Shown piece by piece: positions 10,820 to 21,243 of a stretch of DNA of 64,000 bases. How positions within the stretch are numbered: the stretch's first letter is position 1; each line of letters opens with the position of its first letter. The notes under the pieces are model-generated. The model was not told the origin of the DNA and did no database searches. It saw nothing but the letters and a program-made list of their open reading frames with translations. Source of the stretch: Bathynomus jamesi (lineage: Eukaryota; Arthropoda; Malacostraca; Isopoda; Cirolanidae); assembly GCA_023014485.1 (NCBI GenBank), contig JAJOZX010002364.1, forward strand, positions 148,501-212,500. Reading direction: 5' to 3'. A program made the position numbers and the translations under genes.

Positions 10820-11335
10820 GATAATAACAGTAGTATGGCCGAAAAAGGAGAGTGCAGAGCAATTGCAATGTTGATCAAATGAGTGCCAGCGCCACCCACA
10901 CCACCCCCTTGTTGCAAGGTGCCAACCCCCTTCCCTCAGTGCCACCCCCCAGGGTGCCAAAAAAGGGGGGAATCCTCCCAGCAAGCTGGAGGGTGTCCAC
11001 CTACCTCTTTGGGGCAGAAGGTGGGACGGCCTCACCCCCCCAAAGAGGTATACCTAACCTAAGAGAGAGAGGAGGAGAGAGAGGAAGAGACCATCCAGCG
11101 TCTGCGAGATGCAGACGCTTAATGAGAACTCAGGTAGCATCGCTTGGCTTAGAACTCGAAATCCACCAGTTGGCTTAGAAGAATGTTGGCCTGTATAAAT
11201 AACCTTCGAACGAATTAAAAGCGCACACAAACGCACATACACTCCCCGACTATATATACGCCCATAGATCCCCTATTATTACACACACACACAACGTATA
11301 TAAACAGATGCATGTAAAGCCCCAATAGCAAAATA
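10820..11335. other. Low-complexity C/G-run and GA-rich segment
   Basis: Contains C-rich runs (CCACCCCC, GGGGGG), a weak inverted repeat (ACCTCTTTGGGG at 11003 with CCCCAAAGAGGT at 11038), (GAGA) tracts at 11062-11090 and an (AC)n run at 11281. No gene was recognised. Confidence 0.4.
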
Positions 11336-12498
11336 CACTATGCTACCAAAAGTAATATTGTGGACTAGCGCATGCGCAGTGGCTTGGAAAGTCCTCAGTA
11401 TAAAGCCTGTATGTCTCCTGGGCAGTAGCAGTAGATTAGACGCCAGTATGCCGCGTGGAGCGGAACTTAGACTTTCAACGTGGGATGGTGGTTAGATGCC
11501 ACATCAGTAACCTTTCTGTACGCGCAACTGCGAGCCGTCTGAACATTCCGAAATCTACTGTAGCGGATGTTATTCAAAGATAGAAGGCTGAAGGTGCCAC
11601 TACAACAAAAAAAAAAACGGTCTGGACGGCCTCATAAACTCGCGGAACGTGGTCGAAGAGCCTTACGGAGGAGTGTTCGTAACTCACGCACGTCGTCTGC
11701 AGCAAACATCACGGCGGAGGTGCAACAGGCCATGGAAACATCTGTCAGCACGTCAGCTGTTCGTAAAGAGCTGCATAGACTTGGATTTTATGGCAGGGCA
11801 GCTGCGCACAAGCCCAATATCACCGCCACAAATGCAGAACGCCGATTGGAATGGTGTGCTCGACGTTCATGGACTCTAGAGCAGTGGCAGAGAGTGGTAT
11901 GGAGTGATGAATCGCTCTACACAGTTTCATTCTGATGGACGTGTGTGGGTGTGGCGATTGCCTGGAGAACGCTTCTTACTGGACTGTAAAGTTAGGTGGA
12001 GGTTTTGTGATGGTATGGGGCTGTTTCAGCTGGGTGGGACTTGGTCCGTTAGTTGTGCCGGAAACCATGAAGTCCAAGACGTATCTACGCTCTGGCAGTA
12101 CTATGGTAATGGGCCCTGCCAGTATCAGCACGACAATGCTCCATGTCATACCGCAAAGTGAATACAGGACTGGTTTATGGATAACAATGTCGAGAAGTTG
12201 GACTGGCCAGCTCAGAGTCCGGACCCTTAACCCCCATTGAATACCTTTGGGAAGAATTGGAGCGCCGCATCAAACTTCGACCAAATCGGCCTTCTTCCAA
12301 ACCATCTCTGGAGCGGCTTTGCAGGAGGAATGGAGGGGTATTCCGATAGACACCTACTGGAAGTTGGTTGAAAGTATGCCAAGGAGGGTTGAGGCTGTCA
12401 TTCAGGCCAAAGGCGGCCCTACTATGTATTAGGTTTTTGCATTAAAGACCCTTTTTGCAACTACCTATGCGTGTCCGAATACTTTTGGTAATGTAGTG
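11336..12498 (+). mobile_element. Complete but inactive Tc1-family transposon
   Basis: Ends CACTATGCTACCAAAAGTA (11336) and the complement of TACTTTTGGTAATGTAGTG (12480) are inverted repeats. Both are flanked by TA, the expected target duplication (11334 and 12499). The 1163-bp length is normal for a nearly minimal Tc1 element with one transposase. It inserted into simple-repeat-rich DNA. The transposase inside is frameshifted. Confidence 0.9.
11448..12432 (+). pseudogene. Tc1 transposase, frameshifted (DD34E)
   Basis: It starts with ATG at 11448 (MPRGAELRL). The order is a first helix-turn-helix, a GRPHKL-type AT-hook/second HTH region with basic KKKRSGRPHKL (11600), TSAVRKELHRLGFYGR (about 11755), first Asp in VVWSDES (about 11900), second Asp in QHDNAPCHTAK (about 12128) and the Glu in [13 protein letters not shown] (about 12235). 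The Asp-to-Glu spacing is about 34 residues, as in Tc1. Frame changes near 11935, 12160 and 12240 and an early stop near 11580 kill it. Confidence 0.9.
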
Positions 12499-12499
12499 T

Positions 12500-12885
12500 A
12501 TATACGAGCATAACCACCACAAAAAAACCACAGCACCACAACCACCAATTGTCTAAGTATAGCTTATCATCACCTAACCAAACCCACCTTACTCACGGCT
12601 TTTATTTACCAGCTCCTGATAGACCGACAAGGTCTCTAAATACGACCCAATAGACAGAGGTATTAAGCATAAACAAATACGTTTATGGGGCCAGGGCGTA
12701 GACCGACAAGGTCTGATAAGCTATTAGCGTTGCCCTTTTTTTCTGTTAAATTTCTCATGGTGGAACACCACAAGGCCAATTTGACGTTTGGTGGACGATC
12801 TTTTATACAAAAAATCGAATAAGATAAACTAAGTCTAATGCCAAAACAAATTTTCACCATAATATACAATTTTATCCTTAAACTA
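12500..12885. other. AT-rich noncoding DNA
   Basis: No gene is visible. A phrase AGACCGACAAGGTCT recurs at 12621 and 12700, a short palindromic repeat of unknown origin. Confidence 0.4.
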
Positions 12886-13860
12886 TAACATAAAAACCAT
12901 TAATATTATTTTTAAAGCAAAATAGAAATTAAATTAGGGGTAACTATTTCATTTTTCCTCTTTTGGCCAATTGTTTTGTTTCAATGCAAATTTATATTTA
13001 ATATACATTTTTATTTTTAAACCTTATTACAAAAAATATTTAACTTTATATTTAAAATAGATTGTATTTCGAGATAACCATTTCATTTCTCGTCTTTCGC
13101 CCAAATAGTCTATTTCGGGGTAACTTATTAATTTTTCCTTTTTTATCCAATTTTTTGTTTCAATATAAATTTAGCTTTAAGAAACAAATATATCTTTAAA
13201 CCTTATTACAAAAAATATTAACCTTTGGTTAGCTTCCGCCCGAATTGTTCATTCTGACGAAGGTCAAGCATTTCACTCCACCTTAGACCTACAGTTTAAC
13301 GTGGAGTCCGAACCACGCCCCATCAGCAGCCCAGCGTCTTAACCACTAGGCCACCTAGGGTAGCCATTTATCTACCAACCACTTTCTTTATTGTATGGAA
13401 GGATGAACAGCTGGGTTTTGCTGCGCGCCGGCTGCCGTCGGGTCTCGAACCCTGGGCCGATGGATTCGGAGTCAGCGACGCTAACCACTACACCACCGAG
13501 GCGTATTGTATTTAATATAATTTTATATTAAAAATAGGTTGTATTTCGGGATAACTTTCATTTCTAGTCTTTCGCCCAAATAGATCCTATTTCGGGGTAA
13601 CATTAATTTTCCTCTCTTAGCCAATTATTTTGTTTCAATATAAATTTATCTTTAAGACACAAATATATCTTTAAACCTTATTACAAAAAAATATTAATAA
13701 CTTTATAATAAAAAATAGGTTCTATTTCGGGGTAACTTATTCATTTTTCCTCTTTTACGCAACTATTTTGCTTCAATACAAATTTACTTTAATATACAAT
13801 TATATCCTTAAACTATAACATAAAAACGTTAATATAATTTTTAAAACAAAATAACCTATG
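12886..13860. repeat. Degenerate AT-rich repeat array
   Basis: Diverged units of roughly 150-200 bp recur here. Each includes a GGGGTAACT..TTCATTTTTCC phrase, a CCAATTATTTTGTTTCAATA phrase and CTTAAACCTTATTACAAAAAATATTAA. Occurrences can be seen near 12937, 13118, 13595 and 13727. A SINE (13213-13508, minus) has inserted inside it. The array directly abuts the left side of viral copy A. Confidence 0.65.
13213..13508 (-). repeat. Dimeric tRNA-derived SINE, copy 3
   Basis: The minus strand carries the same head, second head, core and tail. The complement of the core is at 13284-13315 (AGACCTACAGTTTAACGTGG...), and the B-box complement GGTCTCGAACCCTGGGCC is at 13440. The first-head A box lies at about 13485-13505. 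It is inserted in the AT-rich array. Confidence 0.8.
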
Positions 13861-14034
13861 GAATGAATAAGTTATATTTGGTAAAGAGACGCCCCCAGGA
13901 TTCGCGGCTCGTCCAATTACAACCCAATGGGTGGGCATGAGAACGAATCCAGGATCTCTGGTTGGCGGAAAGTCTCGCTCTCACACAGGAAACTCGCAAA
14001 TCGAATATTGGGGGTGGGGTCAATCGGGGTCGTG

Positions 14035-14047
14035 TATATAAAAGGGG
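14035..14047 (+). promoter_or_regulatory. Early TATA promoter of copy A
   Basis: TATATAAAAGGGG lies 74 bases upstream of the ATG at 14109, followed by a TTTTTCAGCTG initiator-like stretch. Copy B has the same TATAAAAGGGG plus TTTTTCAGTTG arrangement at the mirrored position (36280-36290), although the surrounding sequence has diverged. That conservation supports a real promoter. Confidence 0.7.
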
Positions 14048-14108
14048 ACCTTTTTCAGCTGGATCCACAACAGTGATTTATCAACGAGTAACTACACATT
14101 CTCTCATC

Positions 14109-14296
14109 ATGGACAATTCCAGTCAGACACATCAGCTTTACTGCTCCACACAGGTGTTTGAAGACGGGGACCTCTCTCCAGGGGCTACGCTCCATCTTTT
14201 CGCAGCGGCCGACCGGAATGATCTCTCCACACAAAACGTTAATGATATCTGCAATGATCCTCCGTTTGAACCAGCAGAAGACTCTACCCTCGAGAT
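14109..14296 (+). CDS. Early exon 1 (candidate PolB leader), copy A
   Basis: It opens at ATG 14109 in CATCATGGAC and encodes 62 codons of an acidic, unrecognised peptide (starts MDNSSQTHQL; its C-terminal part has NDLSTQNVNDICNDPP). It ends at a consensus donor, AT|GTGAGT, at 14297. Copy B has a related exon with the same ending motif (DELFPTQTVEDICSD) and a donor at the same codon phase. Conservation of both the peptide pattern and the splice site in two diverged copies argues for a spliced gene. A longer reading from 13962 starts upstream of the TATA box and is unlikely. Function is unknown. Confidence 0.6.
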
Positions 14297-15078
14297 GTGA
14301 GTAATTATGTAATAATTTAGTTTGATTCATTCTCGGGCTATATACATCGTATCATTCAGTGTTTAACCCTTGCAAATGTTCGTTTATTATGGCTTTTTAT
14401 AAATTAACTAAGTGAAAGGATATCTGCCCAGGGGTTCGAGACCCGGTGTTGACAGACGATGCGTAGTACACTCGGCTAATCTTCCTTTGACCCATTTAGG
14501 CTAGTTGCTTTGTGTTTATTATTTAATGCAGGTACCCTATCCTGCATTTTCTCTTATTGTAACTCCTTGTAACACACTTCATATATATATGGAAGTATAT
14601 GTTAACAACCCGGTTAGGCCAGCTGCTTGCTGTTTATTATTTGATCCGGGCGCCCTAATCGCCATTTTATCTTATTGTAACTCCCTCATCCCATATATAC
14701 ATCGCAGTGTCCTGACATGTAAATACATGTTTACTACAGGATACTTGCTAGGCTTTCTGTAATTAATATATTCTATTAAGTATTTAGGGAGTGAATTTTG
14801 TTTATCAAATAATTACGTGTTAACATTTATTTAAAATTAGTTTGTGAAATGTTTCATTAAAATAGCATGTATCCTCAATTTTATATATATATATATATAT
14901 ATGTGTGAAACAAATGGATTTTAATTAATAAAGATTCAATGTGGATGATTCGTTTAATATCTGCCAGGTGCCTGATATCCTGTGACGGTGCTTAGTCATC
15001 CAATATGATCATTATTAGAAAAATGTATGAGCTGTTAAAATAATTTTCTGTCTACAATCGTATCCTTTCTCCTTATAG
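14297..15078 (+). other. Candidate intron 1, copy A
   Basis: It is bounded by GTGAGT and TTATAG. Inside, a block of about 90 bases is duplicated imperfectly (14505-14590 and 14620-14705, sharing TGTTTATTATTT and CTTATTGTAACTCC), and a (TA)n run lies at 14881-14902. Nothing coding was seen. Confidence 0.5.
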
Positions 15079-15255
15079 GCCCGATGCGGAACTCGATCGT
15101 GTTATAGCTACTTTTCGTGACAGCTTTGAAGAAAAGCAAATAGTCGACGGCGATTTGGAGGTTTTACAGCGCAATCAACCCAGTGACCTGAATACGGAGG
15201 TCGAAAGTATTGCTCACATCCGGTCCAACGATTGCCAGGTCGTTGGAGAAGTAAT
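15079..15255 (+). CDS. Early exon 2 (candidate PolB leader), copy A
   Basis: It follows the acceptor CTCCTTATAG and continues the exon 1 phase (two bases carried over) for 59 codons with no stop. The peptide is again acidic (AELDRVIATF near its start). It ends at AT|GTAAGC, leaving the same phase as exon 1. Copy B has a shorter counterpart (LTRVIQSFEE). If unspliced it would stop at once (TAA 15257). The next acceptor that keeps the frame is at 21242-21243, next to PolB. Its role is unknown. Confidence 0.55.
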
Positions 15256-15450
15256 GTAAGCTTTTTTTCTTTTGGTTAAGAACAAGACACAATGTATTTT
15301 CATCAATTTATTAAATGATAGAAATTATGTTTTATAAATTAGTACAATTCAACTTAAACTAGTTACAGAATTAGCATCCAATAAATAAGCTACAGGGCAC
15401 AAAACTAACATTATTGAGGACATCTTATGTTTTACACAATATAGTTACAA

Positions 15451-15508
<58 letters not shown>

Positions 15509-15528
15509 GTAAAACTTTACACAATACA
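15256..15528. other. Intron/intergenic tract with (TA)n and late poly(A) signal
   Basis: Contains a minus-strand AATAAA (complement at 15307-15312) about 220 bases after the protease stop, a plausible 3' end for the late minus-strand transcripts, and a (TA)n tract at 15458-15505. Confidence 0.45.
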
Positions 15529-16004
15529 TCAAGTGCGCACAAATGGGAACCTTTTTTTTATCTGCACGCATACCAATTCATCATTCAGCTCAGTCTCATA
15601 CAAATCGAATAATTTTAAAAAATTTATAAACCCCTTTCCACGTGACACGTGCATGAGAAATGAAAGACAATACAGCCCGCAAGTATTACTAAAATATCTT
15701 TGTAATCGGTGGGGATTCCATTCAATTTCAGAGATATGCAACTGTTCAAGAACTTTTACAATAACAGGGTCACTCCAGGGATGAGTCCCCAGTGAATTAA
15801 AATAATACATTCTTTCCCTATTTTTAAAGTATATTGCAAACCAATGAATGCCTTTCACACCAACATCATCGGTGTTGACAATAATTCCCTCGCATTTTCT
15901 ACTAGTTGGTAATTTCAGTGTTTCATTCTTCGCAAACACACCGATAAATTTGGAGCGTGTGATTCGGTCACTATTCATTACTCTCTGAAGTGTGTCGCAT
16001 CCAT
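15529..16004 (-). pseudogene. PRO: Adenain-like cysteine protease, copy A
   Basis: This is the maturation protease of the adenovirus/Polinton type (Ulp1 fold), expected to cleave capsid and core precursors in virions. Visible signature residues are the catalytic His in GIHWFAIYF, the position of the second triad residue in YYFNSLGTHPW (Asn here, Asp in copy B) and the Cys in NTCGLYCLSF. About 149 residues read openly from 15978. The ancestral ATG is probably 16004, directly after the MCP stop, and a one-base lesion near 15990 separates it from the body. It is the last gene of the minus-strand cluster. Confidence 0.85.
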
Positions 16005-16005
16005 T

Positions 16006-17231
16006 TTAAAAGTCAGTGACTACGTTCCTGAAGCGGTCGACCTCAATTACTTGTGACTCGAGGTATACTGGTACACTAATAGGAGCGTCTATCGGGTTGA
16101 CGAATTCCAATCTGACTGAGATGTTCCCACTTTGTTGTGGACTTAAATGTGTATTTACACTAGCAGATGAGTTGGGTGTGATATCAAACGGGTAAAGGTT
16201 AAATTGATCGATGAATTCTTTCTGCGTTACCCTAATCCCGAGCTCATCACAAGCACCTGCAATATGGGCCAGATTACTAGAAGCTCTCGCGCAAAGCGGG
16301 AACACAGCGTCTGATGGGTAGTCCGTATCCATAGTCCAACCCAACGCAACGCCATTGACGTATAATTATATTTTTAAGGTCGAAATTCTCGAATTTAAAG
16401 GCGTTCTTTTAATATTTTCCATTCGTCGAAGCGTGGTCCTGCATTCCAATTAATAACCATTTAGGTATAACTCCCAGGGTCACGTTTTCTATCTGCTTCG
16501 AGGCCAACCCTGCCGGCACCGTGTATAGTTTGATCTGTCTCTGTTAATTGGGTATTTTACTGTTGCGTGTATTAAATTTTTTTCAATTTCTAATTGTTTA
16601 GCAGAGATTAATTTCACTCGCCGTACGCGCAGATGTTTCCTTAATGTGAATCACAACGGATTTATGCAGATCTCAGGATTCGTGCGGGTGAGTTTTAATT
16701 TTATATCCATCCCATTCATAAGCAGTTTCTCCTGGAATGTGAAGCCTGTATGCAGACGTCCATAGCATTCACATCTTTTTAGAATTTTTAAATTTATCCT
16801 TTATACTACTATCGTCTTTAGTCTGGTAATAGCTCTCGGCAGTTAAAAAGGTATCCTTCGCTTCTTGAAAAGTTAAGAACATTTTTCCAGATAGGCTCGT
16901 AGGTGATAATAATCCGTTCCTGCCAAGATGTTGACCTGGTTTAAATACAACTCACACTGACTGAGTATGGAGTACAGAAAGTTGGTTTCAGGGTATGCAG
17001 AATAATTATCATCCCAGTCCGTTCCATCTGAATGGGCTATACGTACTCGTAGTTTAGCATATACAGTATGTGCATGCAGCTTGGATCAAAAAAGTATGTG
17101 CCTGAGCTGGGCATCACGAATTCTATAGGGGCACTAGGGGAACTAATTGTGTTTAATGGGTTAATTGTAATAAAGTCACTGCTCAATAGAAACTTGTGTT
17201 GAGAGCTACACGGATAGATGAAGCATGCCAT
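16006..17231 (-). pseudogene. MCP: Major capsid protein (double jelly-roll), copy A
   Basis: Fragments align in order with copy B. The N-terminal part (17037-17231) has CSSQ, SDFITINPLNTISSP and the YFFDPSCMH signature of the F54H12.2-like Polinton capsid family. The C-terminal part (16006-16344) has LYPFDITP and QQSGNISVRLEF. The middle (about 16345-17030) is broken by several indels, and residues between the fragments are only readable by switching frames. The ATG at 17231 matches the start used in copy B. The protein would form the hexon-like capsomers. As it stands it cannot give a full-length capsid protein. Confidence 0.85.
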
Positions 17232-17340
17232 GACGAGTCAGAAATAGTGCCACCTCTCTCGACAAGTAGTAATCAGCCTATGATTCGTGAGAGCAATGTC
17301 CTCAGTTTATATCAATTAAAAAAATTATCAACCATACGTT

Positions 17341-17697
17341 TCATTCACTTAGAGCACTTTTTTGATGTCCTTTTACGTTTAACGCCACGTGTTGGTAACC
17401 CCTTCTTCCGGACAGCCCTCTTCTTCTTCCCGCCACCACGCATTTTTCTCTTTACATCTTTGATAATTTCGTCCCGTGTACGTTTTAAATGTTTTTTTTA
17501 GAGCTTCTTTAGGTTTAGCTTCATCCATTATGTCTTCTACCGTGTTAAAACCTGATTGTAACGCTTTCCTCCCGAGGTATCTAGCCCCCCCTCTTCAACA
17601 ATGGGACAGCCGTGCGTAGTATGGTTGAAAAAATGGATCCAAGCCCACTCCCACGCTATCTCACCCCTCGATAGACTGTGAAAGGCCTTCGGGTCAT
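17341..17697 (-). pseudogene. Basic core protein (pX-like), copy A
   Basis: The start overlaps the end of the penton gene region (ATG 17697), and the stop complement is at 17341. The C-terminal third is a Lys/Arg/Gly-rich tail (GGGKKK-like coding on the minus strand near 17400-17450). The N-terminus has TVYRGVR as in copy B, but a stop follows almost at once and at least one more indel is present. In copy B the intact version is 119 residues. It would condense viral DNA or act as a virion core protein. Confidence 0.7.
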
Positions 17698-17702
17698 TAT
17701 AA

Positions 17703-18401
17703 CTAAATGCGACGAAAGTGCAGCTTCACTGTTAAGCTCCCACTCAATCGTTCTTATATATATTGAGATATTGGTTAATAGATTAGTCGCAACACTCACA
17801 TAATGGGGCTTATCATATGTAATGCTCAAGCTCTTCCCTTTATGGTTGGGAATATGTGCAATGCGTAGCAGACGCGCCTGGGTATCCCCAACAAATTGAT
17901 GCTCCACGATATTGCTGTAAATATAGCACATGTCTGGGGATTGGATAGCCATCACCCAATTTCTCCAATTTCAACTGATACATTAAGCTGGACAAGTTAT
18001 GTTGTGCCTCGTGAAATCTCTGGAGCGCTACTCCATATTGGCCATCGGTTATAATTTTGATCAGTCCTGTCTTTAATATTTCTATTATCCTGTGATTTTA
18101 GGATCAGAGCATGTGCAGGGATTTCTTTGTTTACGATTTCGTATACTAAATCAGCCGTAAGGTTTGAGCTTTATAAACTTTCGTTTAAGTCTCTCACAAC
18201 ATCCTCGGCAGCATCCCTAATTACCCCGGCCTTTTCACACTCATCACGATCTCTAAGAATCGTGAAAATGGGTTCTTTATAATCAATACTTAAGAAGCTG
18301 GTGGATAGCTGAATTTCGCATAGCCCCACCTCATACGAATCACGTTAGGATGTACAGACAGAGAAGAGGACGGGAGGTTGACAGAAGTGGTTAGGCGCCA
18401 T
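17703..18401 (-). pseudogene. mCP: Minor capsid (penton) protein, copy A
   Basis: The ATG at 18401 lies in the context CAACATGGCGCC, matching the start in copy B. The best open stretch (17706-17955) shares SPDMCYIYSNIVEHQFVG and the ISIYIRTIE end with copy B. The N-terminal two-thirds is broken by frameshifts and lacks about 150 bases relative to copy B. It is a single jelly-roll penton of the Polinton type by family position and pattern. Confidence 0.8.
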
Positions 18402-18409
18402 GTTGTATA

Positions 18410-19471
18410 CTATTTAAGCTTCATTATTGCAGCAGCTTTTATATAGGTGTTGACGCTTCCTGGGTACCCTAGCCATTTCACCAGGTACATTTTTCTTTCT
18501 TGAACGTTTGCTGCCTAAATTTTTTTCAATTTTAAACACATTTTTTCCTAAATTAAATGTCACTTTCTGTAACTCCTCGCGATAAAAGCCTCCTGCGATT
18601 TTTTCCCCATTCAAATCTTCAACGTAATACAACATTATCTCGCCTTTAGGTTTCATAGCCCTAACTTTAAAAATCTTAAGTTTCTAGCCTTGCTCAAAGC
18701 CCTTCGCGAATTTATTTCCCGAACGCGATAGCCTTGCATAATAATTGATTTTGAAACGCGTAGTGTGTTGCGTTGCTCTACGAATATCTCTTCTTACCTC
18801 ACGCTCTGTGTGCGTACCTCTTTCTAAAACCTCGTTAGGTGTTGTCCCAATCGCGCGATGGTGTGAACGGTTGTATGACGAGGACAATGCTTCCAGAATG
18901 TTTATGTATCTGTATGTGTTTTTGTGTGTAAAATAGCAATGCATGCGTTCCTTTATGGTACGTAGAACTCTTTCAGCTAAAGAGGCCTTATGTATAGAAT
19001 TGCTAGTGTAGTAACTGGTATTAAACTCTGCCAACATGTTCTGAAAAGCTCGGCCTATAAATTCTTTCCCCATATCCGTACAAAAATAGCCTGGAACCCT
19101 GTTTTCTTTCAACATCAGCGTTTTGGTAGCTTTAGCAACTGTTTCAGGCGATTTATTTTTCAGAGGAATTAGCCACAGATATCTAGAGAATACATCTATT
19201 ATGAATAGGATGTAGCGACAGCCATCATTATATACTGAATATCATTGCATGTCTGTTAAATCCTCTTGTCAAATAGAATCAATCGAAGCCGCCGCTGTTC
19301 TGGCTGTTTTAAATCTTTTTCTCACCAGCTTATGAAGTGTGTAAGCATCCTGCTCCCGCAAAAACCTCTCAGCATCTTTTTTCCATACTCCATCATTGTA
19401 AACACCTCTGTACAGCCATAGGAGGCTAGGTTAGAAATGTCATAATAGCGTTTTCTTAATATGTTATCCAT
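18410..19471 (-). pseudogene. INT: Retroviral-type integrase with chromodomain, copy A
   Basis: The ATG at 19471 overlaps the end of the upstream 244-residue-protein gene. The rve core is recognisable: second Asp in YFCTDMGKEF and Glu in SLAERVLR, in the 18684-19115 stretch. Then comes an SH3-like region (NKFAKGFEQG), a stop, and a chromodomain tail (18414-18656) in another frame, where the sequence after KRQHL has diverged. The first catalytic Asp region near 19240 is shifted by one base. The gene order integrase-penton matches copy B. Dead. Confidence 0.85.
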
Positions 19472-20198
19472 TTGCGTGTTTTAGAGACACGTGGATAGGG
19501 TTGCCCGTTGTTGTTTGGTCTCTTCTTTCTCCTCTTCAGAGATGTCACCGTAGGGGGTGATGGCATACTCGGTTATGGCACATGCGAGACTTGCTCCAAG
19601 TCTTTTAACCTATTCTGATTTCCTATCAATATTTTGGGGGCATTCATTTGTTGTAGTCTTGCTTTAATATGCTTCCATCCTGATGGTGAGGGCCTGTCCC
19701 ACTTTCTCACCAGATCATGGACAATGTCGACGATATTCGATCCCTGTATCCTTGTTCCTTCAACAATGACCTCGCCTTTATCGGTCCACGATATGATGGT
19801 GTCCTCACTCAATAGATTATAAAGACTTAAGCCTTTATTCCTCAATGTATGTGGGAGACTGCTTTTTAATACATGCTCGATGTGTTGCGTTCCGTTATTC
19901 TTTGGTTGGTCATCTCTAACGTCGGCCTCAGGTCCTATGTCGCCATGCTCATCGTTGCTCGCGATGTCTAATAACCACGGGGATCTCTGTCGGATTCTTA
20001 TAATCTTCGTACTCAGGAAGAAATTTCTGCAGAGCCTCGGTATAAGATTCTTTTCTCATCAGGTGACGTTTCACTGTTTAATAAGTCTATCAATTCGCTT
20101 TCCATTCTTTTAAGCCTGCTTTTACGGGGTTCTAGAATCGTGTCTGAACTTTGCAGTGAAGCATACACCTCGTGCGGAATCACTACCACTTTCTTCAT
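19456..20198 (-). pseudogene. Conserved Maverick protein of unknown function (244-aa homologue), copy A
   Basis: It starts with MKKVVVIPHEVYASLQ at 20198, like copy B. The open pieces are 20013-20198 and 19573-19845; the latter carries SNIVDIVHDLVRKWD and NAPKILIGNQNRL. The middle is shifted. The C-terminal half, with GSNIVD..., is a domain I recognise as recurrent in Maverick elements but without an assigned role. The end overlaps the integrase start by 16 bases. Confidence 0.75.
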
Positions 20199-20521
20199 TA
20201 TATTAATCTAGTCAGTAAAGGTTCCAAAACTGAAAATAAGATGGGGAAGAATGATCCCCCTCTTTGTACAATAATTCGCTTTTTCTTTCCCACAGTTTGA
20301 CTTTTACGAGCGAGCGTACGTATTATGTTCTTGTCACGACGTAGGCGAGCTTTCTGAGGGGATTTCATTGGTACATCACATTTTATAACATTAAGGCAGA
20401 TTTCACAGATGCATTTTAAAAAGTCCGAGTCGATATTTTTAACAAACATTTGCTGCATTGCCCGAGGCAATCGATGATAGATTTTTATTAATTCACGCTA
20501 TTTCTTTAGCCTATTTGTCAT
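20198..20521 (-). pseudogene. Conserved small Maverick protein (ORF86), copy A
   Basis: The ancestral ATG (20521) overlaps the ATPase stop as ATGA. A nonsense codon lies at the seventh or eighth codon, after which the frame is open to 20198 and ends as TAATG with the next gene. The peptide has LKCICEICLNV, a basic KKKR region and a hydrophobic end (FSVLEPLLTRL). No enzymatic motif is visible. A membrane-active or capsid-associated role is possible but unproven. Confidence 0.65.
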
Positions 20522-21145
20522 TCTGGAATATACACAGTTTCAGGCTCGTTTGAGAATATATTCGTTCTTAGAAGCACCCTAAACGTGTTTCGCGGATGAA
20601 GGTCACAAAGCAAATATCCGTAACGCTGACTTATAGCTTCTTTATAAACTTCCAAAAACTCCTTACGCTGATTCGGGAACATTTGATTGGTTAATACCCG
20701 AATTTGTGACATCTCTACGTTGCGCGAATAAGACTAGATATTGTGTATTTAACGACACATCGCGCATATATCTATTTTTGAAAAATAGATTCTGATTGAT
20801 GAAGAATACGCTTATGTTAAGATGGTGGGAGAACACTGTAAATGTCTCGGCAAACGTTTTATCCATTTCCAACATGAGATCGTCAATTACAATGACTGTA
20901 TGCTCATTTCCCTTTAACGAATTAACGTCATATACGCCTTTGTGGAACAAAATATCATCTTGGTACTCGTTGAACACTGACTGGTACGTCGAATAGCACC
21001 ATATTACTTTATGCACAAATTTTGAGAACATCTCCCCCTTATCTTTAATGATTTTAAGCATAAACACAGTTTTACCACATCCTGTAGGGCCAGATATAAT
21101 ACATGTGGAGGGGCTTGTGAACCTGAATTTTTCTACAGATTCCAT
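20518..21145 (-). pseudogene. ATP: A32-like genome-packaging ATPase, copy A
   Basis: This is a FtsK/HerA-superfamily packaging ATPase. Walker A GPTGCGKT lies about 20 residues from the ATG at 21145, and Walker B reads VIVIDD. The INQNLF stretch is typical of the A32 group. The first 150 residues or so are open (to about 20690); a frameshift near 20700 separates the C-terminal fifth (RVLTNQMFPNQRKEF onward). It is nearly identical in protein sequence to copy B. An upstream GTG codon extends the frame by three residues, but ATG is the likely start. Confidence 0.9.
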
Positions 21146-21206
21146 CTCTAACACGTCACACCCCTAAGTGGAACATTTACAAAATATAACAAAATTTAAG
21201 TGTTCT

Positions 21207-21213
21207 CCTTATA
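21207..21213 (-). promoter_or_regulatory. Candidate late TATA box, copy A
   Basis: On the minus strand TATAAGG lies 68 bases before the ATPase ATG. Copy B has the same TATAAGG at the same distance. It sits beside the pyrimidine tract of the PolB splice acceptor on the other strand. Confidence 0.45.
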
Positions 21214-21243
21214 TTCTACAATCTTGTTTTTCTTCTTCCACAG

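Noticed and set aside
13962..14300. 112-residue protein starting at 13962
   Set aside because: Its first 49 codons lie upstream of or across the TATA box. The ATG at 14109 fits the promoter and the copy B exon.
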